64,000 nucleotides of DNA, taken from the NCBI GenBank assembly GCA_958295915.1, contig OY282381.1, forward strand, positions 704,722-768,721, read 5' to 3'. Positions 52,558-61,320 of the stretch are shown here, in pieces. Position 1 is the stretch's first letter, and each line of letters opens with the position of its first letter. The position numbers and the translations under genes are program-made. Origin of the DNA: an uncultured Caldilineaceae bacterium (lineage in GTDB: Bacteria > Chloroflexota > Anaerolineae > Caldilineales > Caldilineaceae). The notes beneath the pieces are model-generated. The model saw only the letters and a list, made by a program, of their open reading frames with translations. It ran no database searches and was not told the DNA's origin.

Positions 52558-53651
52558 ACATTGCCGTGCTATCGTTGCATTTGCCCTCGTCCCGCCGCCC
52601 CAAATGTGGTGGAGTGGCCTACGTGGCGCACCGGCTGGCCAATGCGCTCAGCCAACGGGGCCACGCGGTGACTGTTTTTTCAACCGATGAACGCCCGCCG
52701 GATGCCCGCTACCAGGTGCGGACTGTGACAGCCACCGCCACGGCGCAGCGGAGAGAGGGGTTCTCTCTCCGCTCGCTTCTCTCTCCTCTCTCTTCACTCC
52801 TTCTGAATTGGCAGATCGCCAGGCGCTACGCCGCGCAGGAGTATCGTAGTTTTGATATTATCCATGCCCATGGAGATGATGCGTTGATTTGGAATCCTGG
52901 CCCGCCCGTAGTTCGCACTTTTCATGGGGCGGCCATGGCCGAAGCCATCTATGCGACTACCTGGCGGAAACGGCTCTGGTATCTCACCTTTGCCCCGCGC
53001 GAGATCTGGGAAGCGGCGAAGGCAACAGTGGCGGTGGCGGTGAGCGCCAATACACAACGTTACATGCCTTTCATCGATCTGGTGATACCGAATTCAGTGA
53101 ATCGCCGCATATTTTATGCTGACAACAGCTCCACAACGCATCCCACCATCCTGTTTGTGGGCACGTTGGCCGGACGCAAACGTGGACAGCTGTTGCTGGA
53201 GATCTTCCAATCACAGATTCGGCCTGCTCTGCCCAGCGCGGAACTCTGGTTGGTGGCGGAACGGAGCGTGGAGACGCCTGGCGTTGTCTGCTTTCAGAAA
53301 CCAGATGAAAACACATTAGCCAATCTCTATCGCCAAGCCTGGGTTTTCTGTCTGCCCAGCGCCTATGAAGGCTTTGGCGTCCCCTATATTGAAGCGATGG
53401 CCTGTGGCACGCCCGTGGTGGCGACACCCAATGCGGGCGCGCGTGAGGTGCTGGACGGCGGCAGGTGGGGTATTCTGGCCCCTCCAACAGAATTGGGAGC
53501 GGCGCTGCTGTCACTCTTACATGATGCCCAGAAACGACAGATAGTGTCGCAGCAAGGGTTGAAGCGGGTAGAGACGTTCGCGCAGGATCGCATCGTAGAA
53601 GCCTATGAATCTCTTTTCGAAAGAACCATCCAAGGAGAAGCGAGTACATAG
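52554..53651 (+). CDS. Glycosyltransferase, GT4-like
   Basis: A 365-residue protein starting at GTG inside the previous stop (GTGA). RPKCGGVAYVAHRLANALSQ is the usual N-domain acceptor loop; LFVGTLAGRKRGQLLLE and SAYEGFGVPYIEAMACGTPVV form the donor site. Residues about 62-85 (TATAQRREGFSLRSLLSPLS) come from a CT-rich repeat (52740-52800) in a loop. Its 3' end overlaps the next gene by 47 bases. Confidence 0.86.
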   Translation: MNIAVLSLHLPSSRRPKCGGVAYVAHRLANALSQRGHAVTVFSTDERPPDARYQVRTVTATATAQRREGFSLRSLLSPLSSLLLNWQIARRYAAQEYRSFDIIHAHGDDALIWNPGPPVVRTFHGAAMAEAIYATTWRKRLWYLTFAPREIWEAAKATVAVAVSANTQRYMPFIDLVIPNSVNRRIFYADNSSTTHPTILFVGTLAGRKRGQLLLEIFQSQIRPALPSAELWLVAERSVETPGVVCFQKPDENTLANLYRQAWVFCLPSAYEGFGVPYIEAMACGTPVVATPNAGAREVLDGGRWGILAPPTELGAALLSLLHDAQKRQIVSQQGLKRVETFAQDRIVEAYESLFERTIQGEAST

Positions 53652-54750
53652 GACTCTCTTTTCTGATTGTTCCTCACTTCTCAACTTCAGAATTGCGTTG
53701 CTTACTCTGGATTTCCCGCCGCGTATTGGCGGTGTGCAACAGTATCTGTTTGAAATGAGCCGACGCATCGGGCGCCACTGTCGCCTGACTGTGGTGCTTC
53801 CCCGGGACAATCGCCCTCTGTTCAACGAAGAACCCTTCCAGCTTATCAGCGTGCCCACAAGCGCGCCCTGGCACTTTGCGCGCGTGCTGGCGATGCTGCG
53901 CCCCCATATCACTGTCGTGGGTCATGCTCACCCCAGGCTGCTTCTGGCCGCGGCTCTGTTGTCCCGGGGGCGTTACATTGCCCTTACATACGGAAATGAT
54001 TTTGAAGCCGCCCAGTCGCGGTGGCATGCCCCCGTCTTCAATCGTCTCCTGGCAGGCGCGCATCCGTTGGTGACGATTTCGCGCGCCAACGCGCAACGCC
54101 TTCAGGCTCTTGGCCTGCCTACCCCTGTGATCGTTCCCCCAGGAACGAACCCGGAGCGCTTTAGGCCAGCGGCAACTCCCCACTCGGAGCCACCGATACT
54201 ATTGACAGTTTGTCGATTGACGCCACGCAAAGGCGTCGATACTGTGTTGCAGGCATTGCCGCGTCTGCTGGAGATAGCGCCATGCCTGCAATATTGGGTT
54301 GTTGGCGACGGGCCGGCGCGTGCCGCCTTAGAGCGACTGGCGCAAGATCTTCAGGTGACGCATGCTGTGCGCTTCTTCGGCTATGTCTCCGATTCCGCTC
54401 TGCCGGCGCTCTATCGACGCGCCTCGATTTTTGTCATGCCCACGCGGATTGAACATGAAGCGGGCAGCGTGGAGGGATTCGGCATCGTCTATCTCGAAGC
54501 CAGCGCCAGCGGATTGCCTGTGGTAGCGGCCCGCAGCGGAGGCGCTGTTGAAGCAGTGCGCGAAGGAGAAACGGGGCTCCTGGCGCCGCCCAATGATCCG
54601 ACGGCCCTGGCGCGGGCCTTAGAGCGCCTGATCAACAATGCGGTGGTACGCCAGCGGCTGGGACGCGCCGGACGACGTTGGGTCGAGAGCGAAATGAATT
54701 GGGATCGGGCCGCCCGGCAGTTCCTGACCATCATGCGTGGGGCACTGTGA
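53605..54750 (+). CDS. Glycosyltransferase, GT4-like
   Basis: A 381-residue protein. The native start of such proteins would be at RIALLTLDFPPRIGGVQQYL (residue 29 here). No start codon exists there; the 28-residue extension (NLFSKEPSKEKRVHRTLFSD) covers the overlap with the previous gene and CT-rich repeat-like sequence at 53648-53692. LTVCRLTPRKGVDTVLQAL and GSVEGFGIVYLEASASGLPVV form the donor domain. The stop overlaps the next start (TGATG). Confidence 0.85.
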   Translation: MNLFSKEPSKEKRVHRTLFSDCSSLLNFRIALLTLDFPPRIGGVQQYLFEMSRRIGRHCRLTVVLPRDNRPLFNEEPFQLISVPTSAPWHFARVLAMLRPHITVVGHAHPRLLLAAALLSRGRYIALTYGNDFEAAQSRWHAPVFNRLLAGAHPLVTISRANAQRLQALGLPTPVIVPPGTNPERFRPAATPHSEPPILLTVCRLTPRKGVDTVLQALPRLLEIAPCLQYWVVGDGPARAALERLAQDLQVTHAVRFFGYVSDSALPALYRRASIFVMPTRIEHEAGSVEGFGIVYLEASASGLPVVAARSGGAVEAVREGETGLLAPPNDPTALARALERLINNAVVRQRLGRAGRRWVESEMNWDRAARQFLTIMRGAL

Positions 54751-55916
54751 TGCCCCGCCCCGTGCTGTTCGTGGATCATGCAGAAGCCTTGGGCGGCGCA
54801 GAGCGAAGTCTGCTTCTGCTTCTGACCTTTCTGGACCGCAACCGCTGGCAACCGCATCTGATCGCGCCGGCCGGCCCGCTGGCTGAGGAAGCCGCCAGAA
54901 TAGGCGTCGCCGTGCGTACGCTGGACATACCGCGTCTTCGTCGCTCCTCCCGCAGCCTGCTGGACGGCGGCGGCGTGGCGGCCAGGATCTCGGCCATTGC
55001 CCGCGCCCTCGATGTCGCGATCATCCACAGCAACACAGTGCGCGCCACAGCCTACGCGGCCCTGGCTGCCCGCCTCTCTTCACTGCCACTCGTCTGGCAT
55101 ATGCGGGACTTCTGGCTAGCGGAGGCCGAGCCAACTAAGCCAACTACCAGGTGGGCCGATCGATTGGGCAAGATCATCTTCTGCCGCATGGCCAGCCGCG
55201 TGGTAGCCAATTCGCACGCGGTCGCCGGGCGTCTGCCTTGCTCCGCCAAAGTGTCCGTCCTCTATAACGGCGTAGATCTGTCCCACTTCGATCTGTCGCT
55301 TATTGCGGCTGACAACAAAACGAATATCTGCAAGGCCGCCGGATTTCCCTCCAATGCGCCAATCGTTGGTATGATGGCCAGGGCGCGCCCGTGGAAAGGG
55401 CAGGAGACGTTTCTGCAGATGGCGGCGCAGATCACCAAAACAGCGCCACATTGTCGTTTCTTAATCGTTGGCGGCGATCCGTTTCAGGTGGAAGATGAAT
55501 ACGGGGCGCATCTGCTGGCATTGCGATCCGAGCTTGGCTTGGCGGAGTTGGCGCATTGTAGCGGCCAGTTGGCGGATGTGCGTCCGGCCCTGGCGGCAAT
55601 GGATATATTCGTGCATCCGGGCGCGCCAGAGCCTTTTGGCTTGGTCAACATCGAGGCGATGGCGTTGGGAAAACCGGTCGTGGCCTTTGCCCACGGCGCA
55701 TTGCCGGAAATTGTTGCGTCTGACGAAACCGGCCTTCTTGTTTCCCCCGGCGATGTCGCCGCCTTGGGAGAGGCTGTGTCCCAGCTTTTGCAAGCGCCCG
55801 AGGTATCCCAGCGTATGGGACGGGCAGGCCGGCAGCGCGTGGAAAAGATCTTCCGCATCGAACGCACGGTCGCAAAACTGGAAGAGATATACCAGCAACT
55901 GAGCGCGAACCACTAG
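54750..55916 (+). CDS. Glycosyltransferase, GT4-like
   Basis: A 388-residue protein starting MPRPVLFVDHAEALGGAERS, with TGATG overlap to the previous gene; a longer frame was rejected. MMARARPWKGQETFLQMAAQ and PEPFGLVNIEAMALGKPVVAF are the donor motifs. The GGAE segment suits a lipid-glycan acceptor. Its last codons and TAG lie in a Family A repeat (55910-55930). Confidence 0.87.
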   Translation: MPRPVLFVDHAEALGGAERSLLLLLTFLDRNRWQPHLIAPAGPLAEEAARIGVAVRTLDIPRLRRSSRSLLDGGGVAARISAIARALDVAIIHSNTVRATAYAALAARLSSLPLVWHMRDFWLAEAEPTKPTTRWADRLGKIIFCRMASRVVANSHAVAGRLPCSAKVSVLYNGVDLSHFDLSLIAADNKTNICKAAGFPSNAPIVGMMARARPWKGQETFLQMAAQITKTAPHCRFLIVGGDPFQVEDEYGAHLLALRSELGLAELAHCSGQLADVRPALAAMDIFVHPGAPEPFGLVNIEAMALGKPVVAFAHGALPEIVASDETGLLVSPGDVAALGEAVSQLLQAPEVSQRMGRAGRQRVEKIFRIERTVAKLEEIYQQLSANH

Positions 55917-55930
55917 CCACTGACCACTGG
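55910..55930. repeat. Family A repeat supplying a stop codon
   Basis: CCACTAGCCACTGACCACTGG; the TAG inside is the stop of the upstream glycosyltransferase. Confidence 0.75.
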
Positions 55931-55944
55931 ATTTACAGCTTCCC

Positions 55945-57069
55945 ATGCGAGTGCTGCTGCTGTACAAGGATTTTTACCCGGTTCTCGGCGGGATCGAAAA
56001 CCACATTCGCGCCCTGGCAAAGGGACTGCGGGCAGAATGTGTTGACGCCCGCGTGCTGGTTACCAACACCGGGCCGCGAACCGTGCGCCAAACCATCGAC
56101 CGCGTACCCGTGACTAAGACCGGACGGCAAGCCAACGTTCTCTCCACGCCCATCAGCCTGTCGTTTTTCGCTGAGGCGTGGCGACAAAGCCGGCGCGTAG
56201 ACATTGCCCATCTCCACGCGCCCTATCCACCTGGCGAAGTGGCCCAGCTTCTGATGGGACGCAGCAAGCGTTTTGTGATGACCTATCACAGCGACATCGT
56301 GCGTCAGAAGGTGACGGGAACGCTCTATGCGCCCCTGTTGCAGTTGGTCTTGCAACGCGCGGCTTTGATCGCTGTCTCCAGCCCAATATACATCGAGTCA
56401 TCGGCCTTTTTGCGTCGGGTGCGGGACAAATGCCGGGTGATCCATTATGGCATCGGCATGGAGCGCTTTCAAAGGACCCCTGAGATAGAGCCTGAAGCCC
56501 AGCTCCTGCGTCGCCGCTTCAATGGCCGGCCGTTGCTGCTGTTTATCGGCCGCTTGCGACACTATAAAGGTGTCGATGTTCTGATACGGGCCATGCATCG
56601 CCTGCAGAATGCCCATCTGTTGATCATCGGTATCGGCCCTATGCAGGAGGCGTGGCAGCAGTTGGCGCGCGCTGAAGGGCTGACCGACAAGCTCACATTT
56701 CTCGGCGAAAGCTCGGAGCGGGAAGCTCTGGCCGCCCGCTACGCCGCAGACGTCTTTGTGCTGCCCTCCACCAACCGGGCCGAGACCCTGGGCATCGTGC
56801 AGATCGAGGCCATGGCTTGCGGCTTGCCGGTCATCTGCACCGAGCTCGGCACAGGAACATCGTACGTCAACCGGCATGAGGAGACGGGGTTGGTGGTGGC
56901 GCCCAATCACCCAGAGGCTTTGGCAACGGCGATCAACTGTTTGCTGGCAGATCCAGAACGGCGCGCGCAAATGGGAGCCGCGGGGCTGAGGCGCGTGCAG
57001 AAGGAGTTCTCATCAGAAACGATGATCCGAAAAACGCTATCATTCTACGCGGAGGCTATACTGCAGTGA
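55945..57069 (+). CDS. Glycosyltransferase, GT4-like (alpha-mannosyltransferase-like)
   Basis: A 374-residue protein starting MRVLLLYKDFYPVLGGIENH. The N-domain MTYHSDIVRQ and the donor domain FIGRLRHYKGVDVLIRAMHR with STNRAETLGIVQIEAMACGLPVICT resemble PimB/mannosyltransferase-type GT4 enzymes. Specificity is not proven. The gene ends CTGCAGTGA, where a Family A repeat (57061-57080) supplies the last codons and stop. Confidence 0.88.
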   Translation: MRVLLLYKDFYPVLGGIENHIRALAKGLRAECVDARVLVTNTGPRTVRQTIDRVPVTKTGRQANVLSTPISLSFFAEAWRQSRRVDIAHLHAPYPPGEVAQLLMGRSKRFVMTYHSDIVRQKVTGTLYAPLLQLVLQRAALIAVSSPIYIESSAFLRRVRDKCRVIHYGIGMERFQRTPEIEPEAQLLRRRFNGRPLLLFIGRLRHYKGVDVLIRAMHRLQNAHLLIIGIGPMQEAWQQLARAEGLTDKLTFLGESSEREALAARYAADVFVLPSTNRAETLGIVQIEAMACGLPVICTELGTGTSYVNRHEETGLVVAPNHPEALATAINCLLADPERRAQMGAAGLRRVQKEFSSETMIRKTLSFYAEAILQ

Positions 57070-57080
57070 CCAGTAACCGC
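57061..57080. repeat. Family A repeat supplying a stop codon
   Basis: CTGCAGTGACCAGTAACCGC. The TGA is the stop of the upstream glycosyltransferase; the CAGTAACCGC part also follows the first gene of the window. Confidence 0.7.
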
Positions 57081-57133
57081 GAGGAGAGAGCAACACCACC
57101 TCTCACTCCTCACTTCTTTTGAACTGACCACCG

Positions 57134-58387
57134 ATGTTGCCACCCATGAAGTTGCCACCCATGAACAGTACAACGCGGATCAGCTACATCCTTGACGCCC
57201 GCGCCGCCACTGCCCACTTTCCCGGCATTGGGCGCTACGTGCGCAATCTGACATCAGCGCTGGCGCCCCAACTGGCCGCTGGCGAACATCTGACGATCCT
57301 CTGCAACCCGAGAGAAAAGAGGGAAGAGGAGAGAGAACTGAAAGGGGGTTCTCTCTCTCCTCATAGGGCTGGATCACAAGTCGAAATCAAATCCGCGGGC
57401 GCCTCCCTCTTCGGCCTGAGTCAGCAGTGGCGCATTCCTCTGCTGCTCAAGCGGCTGAGATTCGACAAACTTCACGCAACCAGAACCGATCCGCAATTTC
57501 CGATCTCCAGTTGCCCCGCTCTGTACCACAGCCCCTACTACCTCATGCCCTACCGCCCCGGCTTGCCGACCCTCCTGACCTTCTATGACGTAATCCCGCT
57601 CAGATATCCACAGAGTGTGTCGATGCGGGCCAGACTGTTGTATCGTCTGACTACAACCCTCGCCCTGCGTGCGGCAAGCCATGTGGTTGCGATCTCCGAG
57701 GCGGCCAAAGACGATCTCATGCGCTATTTTTCCGTTCCGCCCGCTCAAGTCAGCGTCACGCCTCTGGCCGTCACTACCCGGTTTCAGCCCCAACCCGCCG
57801 CCAGGGTCGAGCGCGTGCGAGGCAAGTACGCTCTGCCGGCGCGTTTTGTCTTCTATCTCGGCATCAACAAACCCCATAAAAATCTGCCGGCCCTGATCGA
57901 TGCGTACGCTCAGCTGCCTGCTCGGCACGCGCCGCCACTCGTCATCGCCGGCGCTTGGGACGAGCGCTATCCACAGGCCAGACAACGGGCGGAGCGACGA
58001 CGACTCGGCGATTCTGTGCGCTTCCTCGGCCCGGTGGACGACGCGGATCTGCCCGCCCTCTACCGGGCGGCAACCCTTTTCGTCTTTCCAAGCCTGTATG
58101 AAGGATTCGGTCTGCCGGCGCTGGAGGCAATGGCCTGCGGCACACCCGTGGCCTGCAGCAATACAGCCAGCCTGCCGGAGATCGCCGGCAACGCCTGCCG
58201 ACTGTTCGATCCACACTCTGTGACGGCAATCAGAGATGCGATTGCAGAACTGTTGGAGGACGGTTCGTTGCGCAGTAAACTTAGCGAGCGAGGATTGTCT
58301 CAGGCGAGCCGCTTTTCCTGGCGCGCGACAGCTGCCAAGACCCTGCACTGCTACCGGCTAGTAACTGCAGTGGCTGGTGGTCAGTGA
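57134..58387 (+). CDS. Glycosyltransferase, GT4-like, last of cluster
   Basis: A 417-residue protein. The first codons contain a direct repeat (TTGCCACCCATGAA twice), so starts at 57134, 57146 and 57161 are all possible; 57161 (MNSTTRISYILDARAA) fits the family best. FYLGINKPHKNLPALIDAYAQ and PSLYEGFGLPALEAMACGTPVACS form the donor site. Residues about 57-78 (NPREKREEERELKGGSLSPH) come from a GA/CT-rich repeat at 57305-57370. The tail TAVAGGQ and its stop come from a Family A repeat, paralleling the first gene's TAVASGQ. Confidence 0.86.
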   Translation: MLPPMKLPPMNSTTRISYILDARAATAHFPGIGRYVRNLTSALAPQLAAGEHLTILCNPREKREEERELKGGSLSPHRAGSQVEIKSAGASLFGLSQQWRIPLLLKRLRFDKLHATRTDPQFPISSCPALYHSPYYLMPYRPGLPTLLTFYDVIPLRYPQSVSMRARLLYRLTTTLALRAASHVVAISEAAKDDLMRYFSVPPAQVSVTPLAVTTRFQPQPAARVERVRGKYALPARFVFYLGINKPHKNLPALIDAYAQLPARHAPPLVIAGAWDERYPQARQRAERRRLGDSVRFLGPVDDADLPALYRAATLFVFPSLYEGFGLPALEAMACGTPVACSNTASLPEIAGNACRLFDPHSVTAIRDAIAELLEDGSLRSKLSERGLSQASRFSWRATAAKTLHCYRLVTAVAGGQ

Positions 58388-58394
58388 TCAGTAG
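58356..58394. repeat. Family A repeat supplying a C-terminal tail and stop
   Basis: GGCTAGTAACTGCAGTGGCT followed by GGTGGTCAGTGATCAGTA spans the end of the last glycosyltransferase gene. Confidence 0.8.
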
Positions 58395-58403
58395 GGGCAA
58401 TTC

Positions 58404-58505
58404 GGCTTCGCACGCTGCGCAAAAGTTGTGTAGCGCGCGCCACTGTAGGGCGCGATACTGTATTACGCGCCACTGTATTACGCGCCACTGTAGGGCGCGA
58501 CATCT
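58404..58505. repeat. Family B repeat with tandem CGCGCCACTGTA units
   Basis: Starts GGCTTCGCACGCTGCGCAAA, then four CGCGCCACTGTA/CGCGATACTGTA units. It fills the space between convergent genes and, read on the minus strand, encodes the C-terminal tail of the pantothenate kinase. Confidence 0.8.
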
Positions 58506-59302
58506 GCGCTGTTCAGCCGATACACTGCGCGAATGCCGGCCAGCGTCAGCCAGGGATCGAAGATGTCGATGGCAGCGGTCAATGGGGCGATAATGGAGCC
58601 GAGCCCACCGCTGGCGACGACGATGGCCGGAGCGTCGAGTTCCTGGCGGATGCGGGCCAGCAGACCTTCCACCAGCCCTGTATAGCCGAAGACAAGCCCC
58701 GACTGGAGCGCCGGGACCGTGTCCCGCCCGATAGCGGTCGGCGGCGCCACGAGCTCGACTGCCGGGAGAGCGCTGGCCTGTTCCACGAGCGCGCGCCGCC
58801 ACGCGCCCAACCCCGGCGCGATGGCCCCGCCGCAGAAGCGCCCCTCTGCGTCGACAACAGTAAACGTCGTCGCCGTCCCGAAGTCCACGGCCACGGCCGC
58901 GCCCGCTGAGCGGCTACGCACGGCCACCGCGTCCGCGATCCGGTCCACCCCGACCCGCTCTGGATGATCGACCGCCAGCGTCAGCCCCAGATTCAGTCGC
59001 TGATGCAGAACCAGTGGTTCGCGGTCCAGCATTTCCATCAGCGTCCGCCGCCACAGATCGGTCAACGGGGCTACGACGCTGCACAGGGCCGCATCCTGAA
59101 AGTCGGCGGCGCTGAATCCGCTTTCCTCCCAAAGTTGGCCTAAAAGCAGCCGGTACTCGTCTTGCGTGCGCTGTCGCTCCGTCGGCAGCCGCCAACTGGC
59201 AACGGGCGCCTGTTCCTCCTGCGCCGCGCCCTCAGAGGTATCGGAGTACGGATAGGCGCCGATGACGATATTGCTGTTGCCGATGTCGATGGTCAGAAGC
59301 AT
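58478..59302 (-). CDS. coaX: Type III pantothenate kinase
   Basis: A 274-residue ASKHA-fold kinase for the first step of coenzyme A synthesis (usual length about 255). The phosphate motifs are TIDIGNSNIVIG at the N-terminus and AVDFGTATTF at mid-protein; DRIADAVAVRS and GGAIAPGLGAW are also typical. Residues about 18-35 (PYSDTSEGAAQEEQAPVA) are an extra loop. The C-terminal ADVAPYSGA is encoded by a Family B repeat and matches the ADVAPYRGA segment in the DinG protein. Confidence 0.9.
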   Translation of the reverse strand: MLLTIDIGNSNIVIGAYPYSDTSEGAAQEEQAPVASWRLPTERQRTQDEYRLLLGQLWEESGFSAADFQDAALCSVVAPLTDLWRRTLMEMLDREPLVLHQRLNLGLTLAVDHPERVGVDRIADAVAVRSRSAGAAVAVDFGTATTFTVVDAEGRFCGGAIAPGLGAWRRALVEQASALPAVELVAPPTAIGRDTVPALQSGLVFGYTGLVEGLLARIRQELDAPAIVVASGGLGSIIAPLTAAIDIFDPWLTLAGIRAVYRLNSADVAPYSGA

Positions 59303-59306
59303 AACG

Positions 59307-59340
59307 GCAGTGGCCAGGGGCTAGTGGTCAGTGGCCAGTG
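59307..59340. repeat. Family A repeat upstream of coaX
   Basis: GCAGTGGCCAGGGGCTAGTG then GTCAGTGGCCAGTG, between coaX and the VanW gene. Confidence 0.75.
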
Positions 59341-59365
59341 GGTTTCACGAACCGCTAACCACGTA

Positions 59366-61216
59366 TCACGATTCACTGGGGGTTTCGCTGTCTTCGGCCT
59401 CTTCCTGCGGCTGGTCGGTGACGCCAGGGATCACAGTGCCCGGACCGTACAGGAACATAGCATTCCAGGGCTGATAAACGGAAACGATTGGATCTTCTCG
59501 GCTTCTGCCATTCTCGACCACCGTGCGGATCACGGTCGCTGTCATGCCCTCTTTGGCCCACTCCACCCGTTTGATCTGGCCGGGTTCCAGTGATAGGTCC
59601 TCCTGATAGACCGGATCGCCGGGCTGTTTGATGTCTGTGTACTCTGGTTCGCTGATGATCACCTCCCTGTCCGGCTTCGTGCCATAGAAGCGGAAAGACA
59701 GGATACCGGCCACACTGTCGATAACCGGCTGGATCAGCAGATACGCGCCCGAATCATTGCGGAATTTGAGGTCCACGTTCGGCGTGTAGATCGTTGCGTC
59801 CAGCCCTGGGTCGCCGTACCAGCTCACTATATAGCCGTGATTGTAACGCTCCAGAAATGGAAATCCCGCCAACAACGCGGACCGAAAGACGGTCGTGCTC
59901 ACCTGGCAGACGCCGCCCCCCACGCCAACTGCTGTTCGGTCCCCCCAAATGATGGCCGAATCTTCAAAGCCATTGGCCGCGCTCACCGCTTCAATCGTCG
60001 CATTGAAGCTGAAGACATCGCCGGGTGGAATGACGACCCCAACGAATTTGGACACGGCCACTGCGATGTTGTAAATGCGCGTGCGGTTGCTGCCGCCAAA
60101 ATAGGTCGTGCCGTTGGCAATCAGTTCCTTGATGCCCAATTCGTCCAGGCGGGTGGAATCCACGGCCGGCGGCACGGCTTCGATCGGGAGCGCGGCCAGG
60201 CGCTGGTCTGTGGTCAGAGCCTGGCGCGCCGCCTCGACAGTGAGGTCGATGTTCAGCCGCTGGCCGGCCCGGCTCGGCTGTAAGACCGACAGACGGCCAG
60301 TGGCGTCATCAAAACGCAAAAGGGCATCCTGGGCCGGGAAAAATACCTGCTCAGCCCAGCCGGCTACAACAGCGCGCAGAGCCTCTTCATTGAGAAATTG
60401 GGGATCGCCGCTCGGCGCCAGCTCCTTTAATTTTTTTGCATCCAGGGCGAACGTAATGCCTGAGGTTTCGTGCCGCAAAACAATGGGTTGGGGCAGGGCT
60501 GGAGGAGTAGAGAGGCCTGTTCCCCCTTCTGATATCGCTGTCGGCGCTTGCCGCGCAAGGGAACTCTGCGGCGGCGCAGTGGCGATGGTCTGTAACGGCA
60601 CAGTCCCGGATCGACCACTGGCCGCCTGCGCCAGAATCAGATCCGCCGTCGCAGAGATGTCCACCTCCAGGCCCGGTTGGGGTGGGAGAGAAAGTTCGCC
60701 AATCGTCATAGCGGGACGACTTGGCCGCCGTACTTCCGCGGCGGCTCTGCCGACGGCCTGGCGCACAACGCCTTCATTAATGACAATGTCTGGCGACACG
60801 GACAACCCGCCGGTGAGGGCCCGCCATTGATTTCGCAGACGCTCGACCCACCCGCCTCGACGGCCCACAAAATAGGCGCGGTTGACCGCATCGCCCAGAT
60901 TGGCTTGGGGCGCCAGCAACGTTGCGCCCAGCGCCCACTGTCGGCTCTCGTATTCGAGCAGGATCGGCGCCAGTGGATAGGGTGTCAACTCTTTGTGCAG
61001 GCGCAGCAGGGCCACTGCGCGGGTCTCCCCTCCCACCGGAACCCCGGCTACGCGCACGCCGATAAAGATGCGATCTGTGTGCCAGAACTGCCAGCCGGCG
61101 AATACACCCATCACCGCCAAAATCGCCACGCAGAGCCAGATGAGGAGAAAATCGCCACCGCGGCGGCGCCGCCGCATCGTGCGTTGGGATATGGGATAAG
61201 GGGCTGTCGAGTGCAT
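59366..61216 (-). CDS. VanW-family protein with peptidoglycan-binding-like domains
   Basis: A 616-residue protein. A basic N-terminus and one membrane helix (DFLLIWLCVAILAVMGVFAGW) anchor it with the bulk outside. Two PG_binding_4-like regions (about 50-330) precede the VanW domain, recognisable by GVGGGVCQVSTTVFRSALLAG and ERYNHGYIVSWYG, and a C-terminal G5-like segment (LEPGQIKRVEWAKEG). An alanine/proline-rich linker (ISEGGTGLSTPPALPQP) looks inserted. The VanW role is unknown; cell-envelope function is inferred. Confidence 0.88.
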   Translation of the reverse strand: MHSTAPYPISQRTMRRRRRGGDFLLIWLCVAILAVMGVFAGWQFWHTDRIFIGVRVAGVPVGGETRAVALLRLHKELTPYPLAPILLEYESRQWALGATLLAPQANLGDAVNRAYFVGRRGGWVERLRNQWRALTGGLSVSPDIVINEGVVRQAVGRAAAEVRRPSRPAMTIGELSLPPQPGLEVDISATADLILAQAASGRSGTVPLQTIATAPPQSSLARQAPTAISEGGTGLSTPPALPQPIVLRHETSGITFALDAKKLKELAPSGDPQFLNEEALRAVVAGWAEQVFFPAQDALLRFDDATGRLSVLQPSRAGQRLNIDLTVEAARQALTTDQRLAALPIEAVPPAVDSTRLDELGIKELIANGTTYFGGSNRTRIYNIAVAVSKFVGVVIPPGDVFSFNATIEAVSAANGFEDSAIIWGDRTAVGVGGGVCQVSTTVFRSALLAGFPFLERYNHGYIVSWYGDPGLDATIYTPNVDLKFRNDSGAYLLIQPVIDSVAGILSFRFYGTKPDREVIISEPEYTDIKQPGDPVYQEDLSLEPGQIKRVEWAKEGMTATVIRTVVENGRSREDPIVSVYQPWNAMFLYGPGTVIPGVTDQPQEEAEDSETPSES

Positions 61217-61250
61217 AGCGTACCCTGATTGGTAGAGTAGAGGCTATTCA

Positions 61251-61290
61251 GGCTTCGCACGCTGCGCAAAACCTGCGGCGCGCTCAGCCC
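61251..61290. repeat. Family B repeat upstream of the VanW gene
   Basis: GGCTTCGCACGCTGCGCAAA then CTGCGGCGCGCTCAGCCCTC. It is a short form sharing both ends with the copy inside the GT2 gene. Confidence 0.8.
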
Positions 61291-61320
61291 TCACCTCGTG
61301 GACGCCCAAGATGCGCCTCC

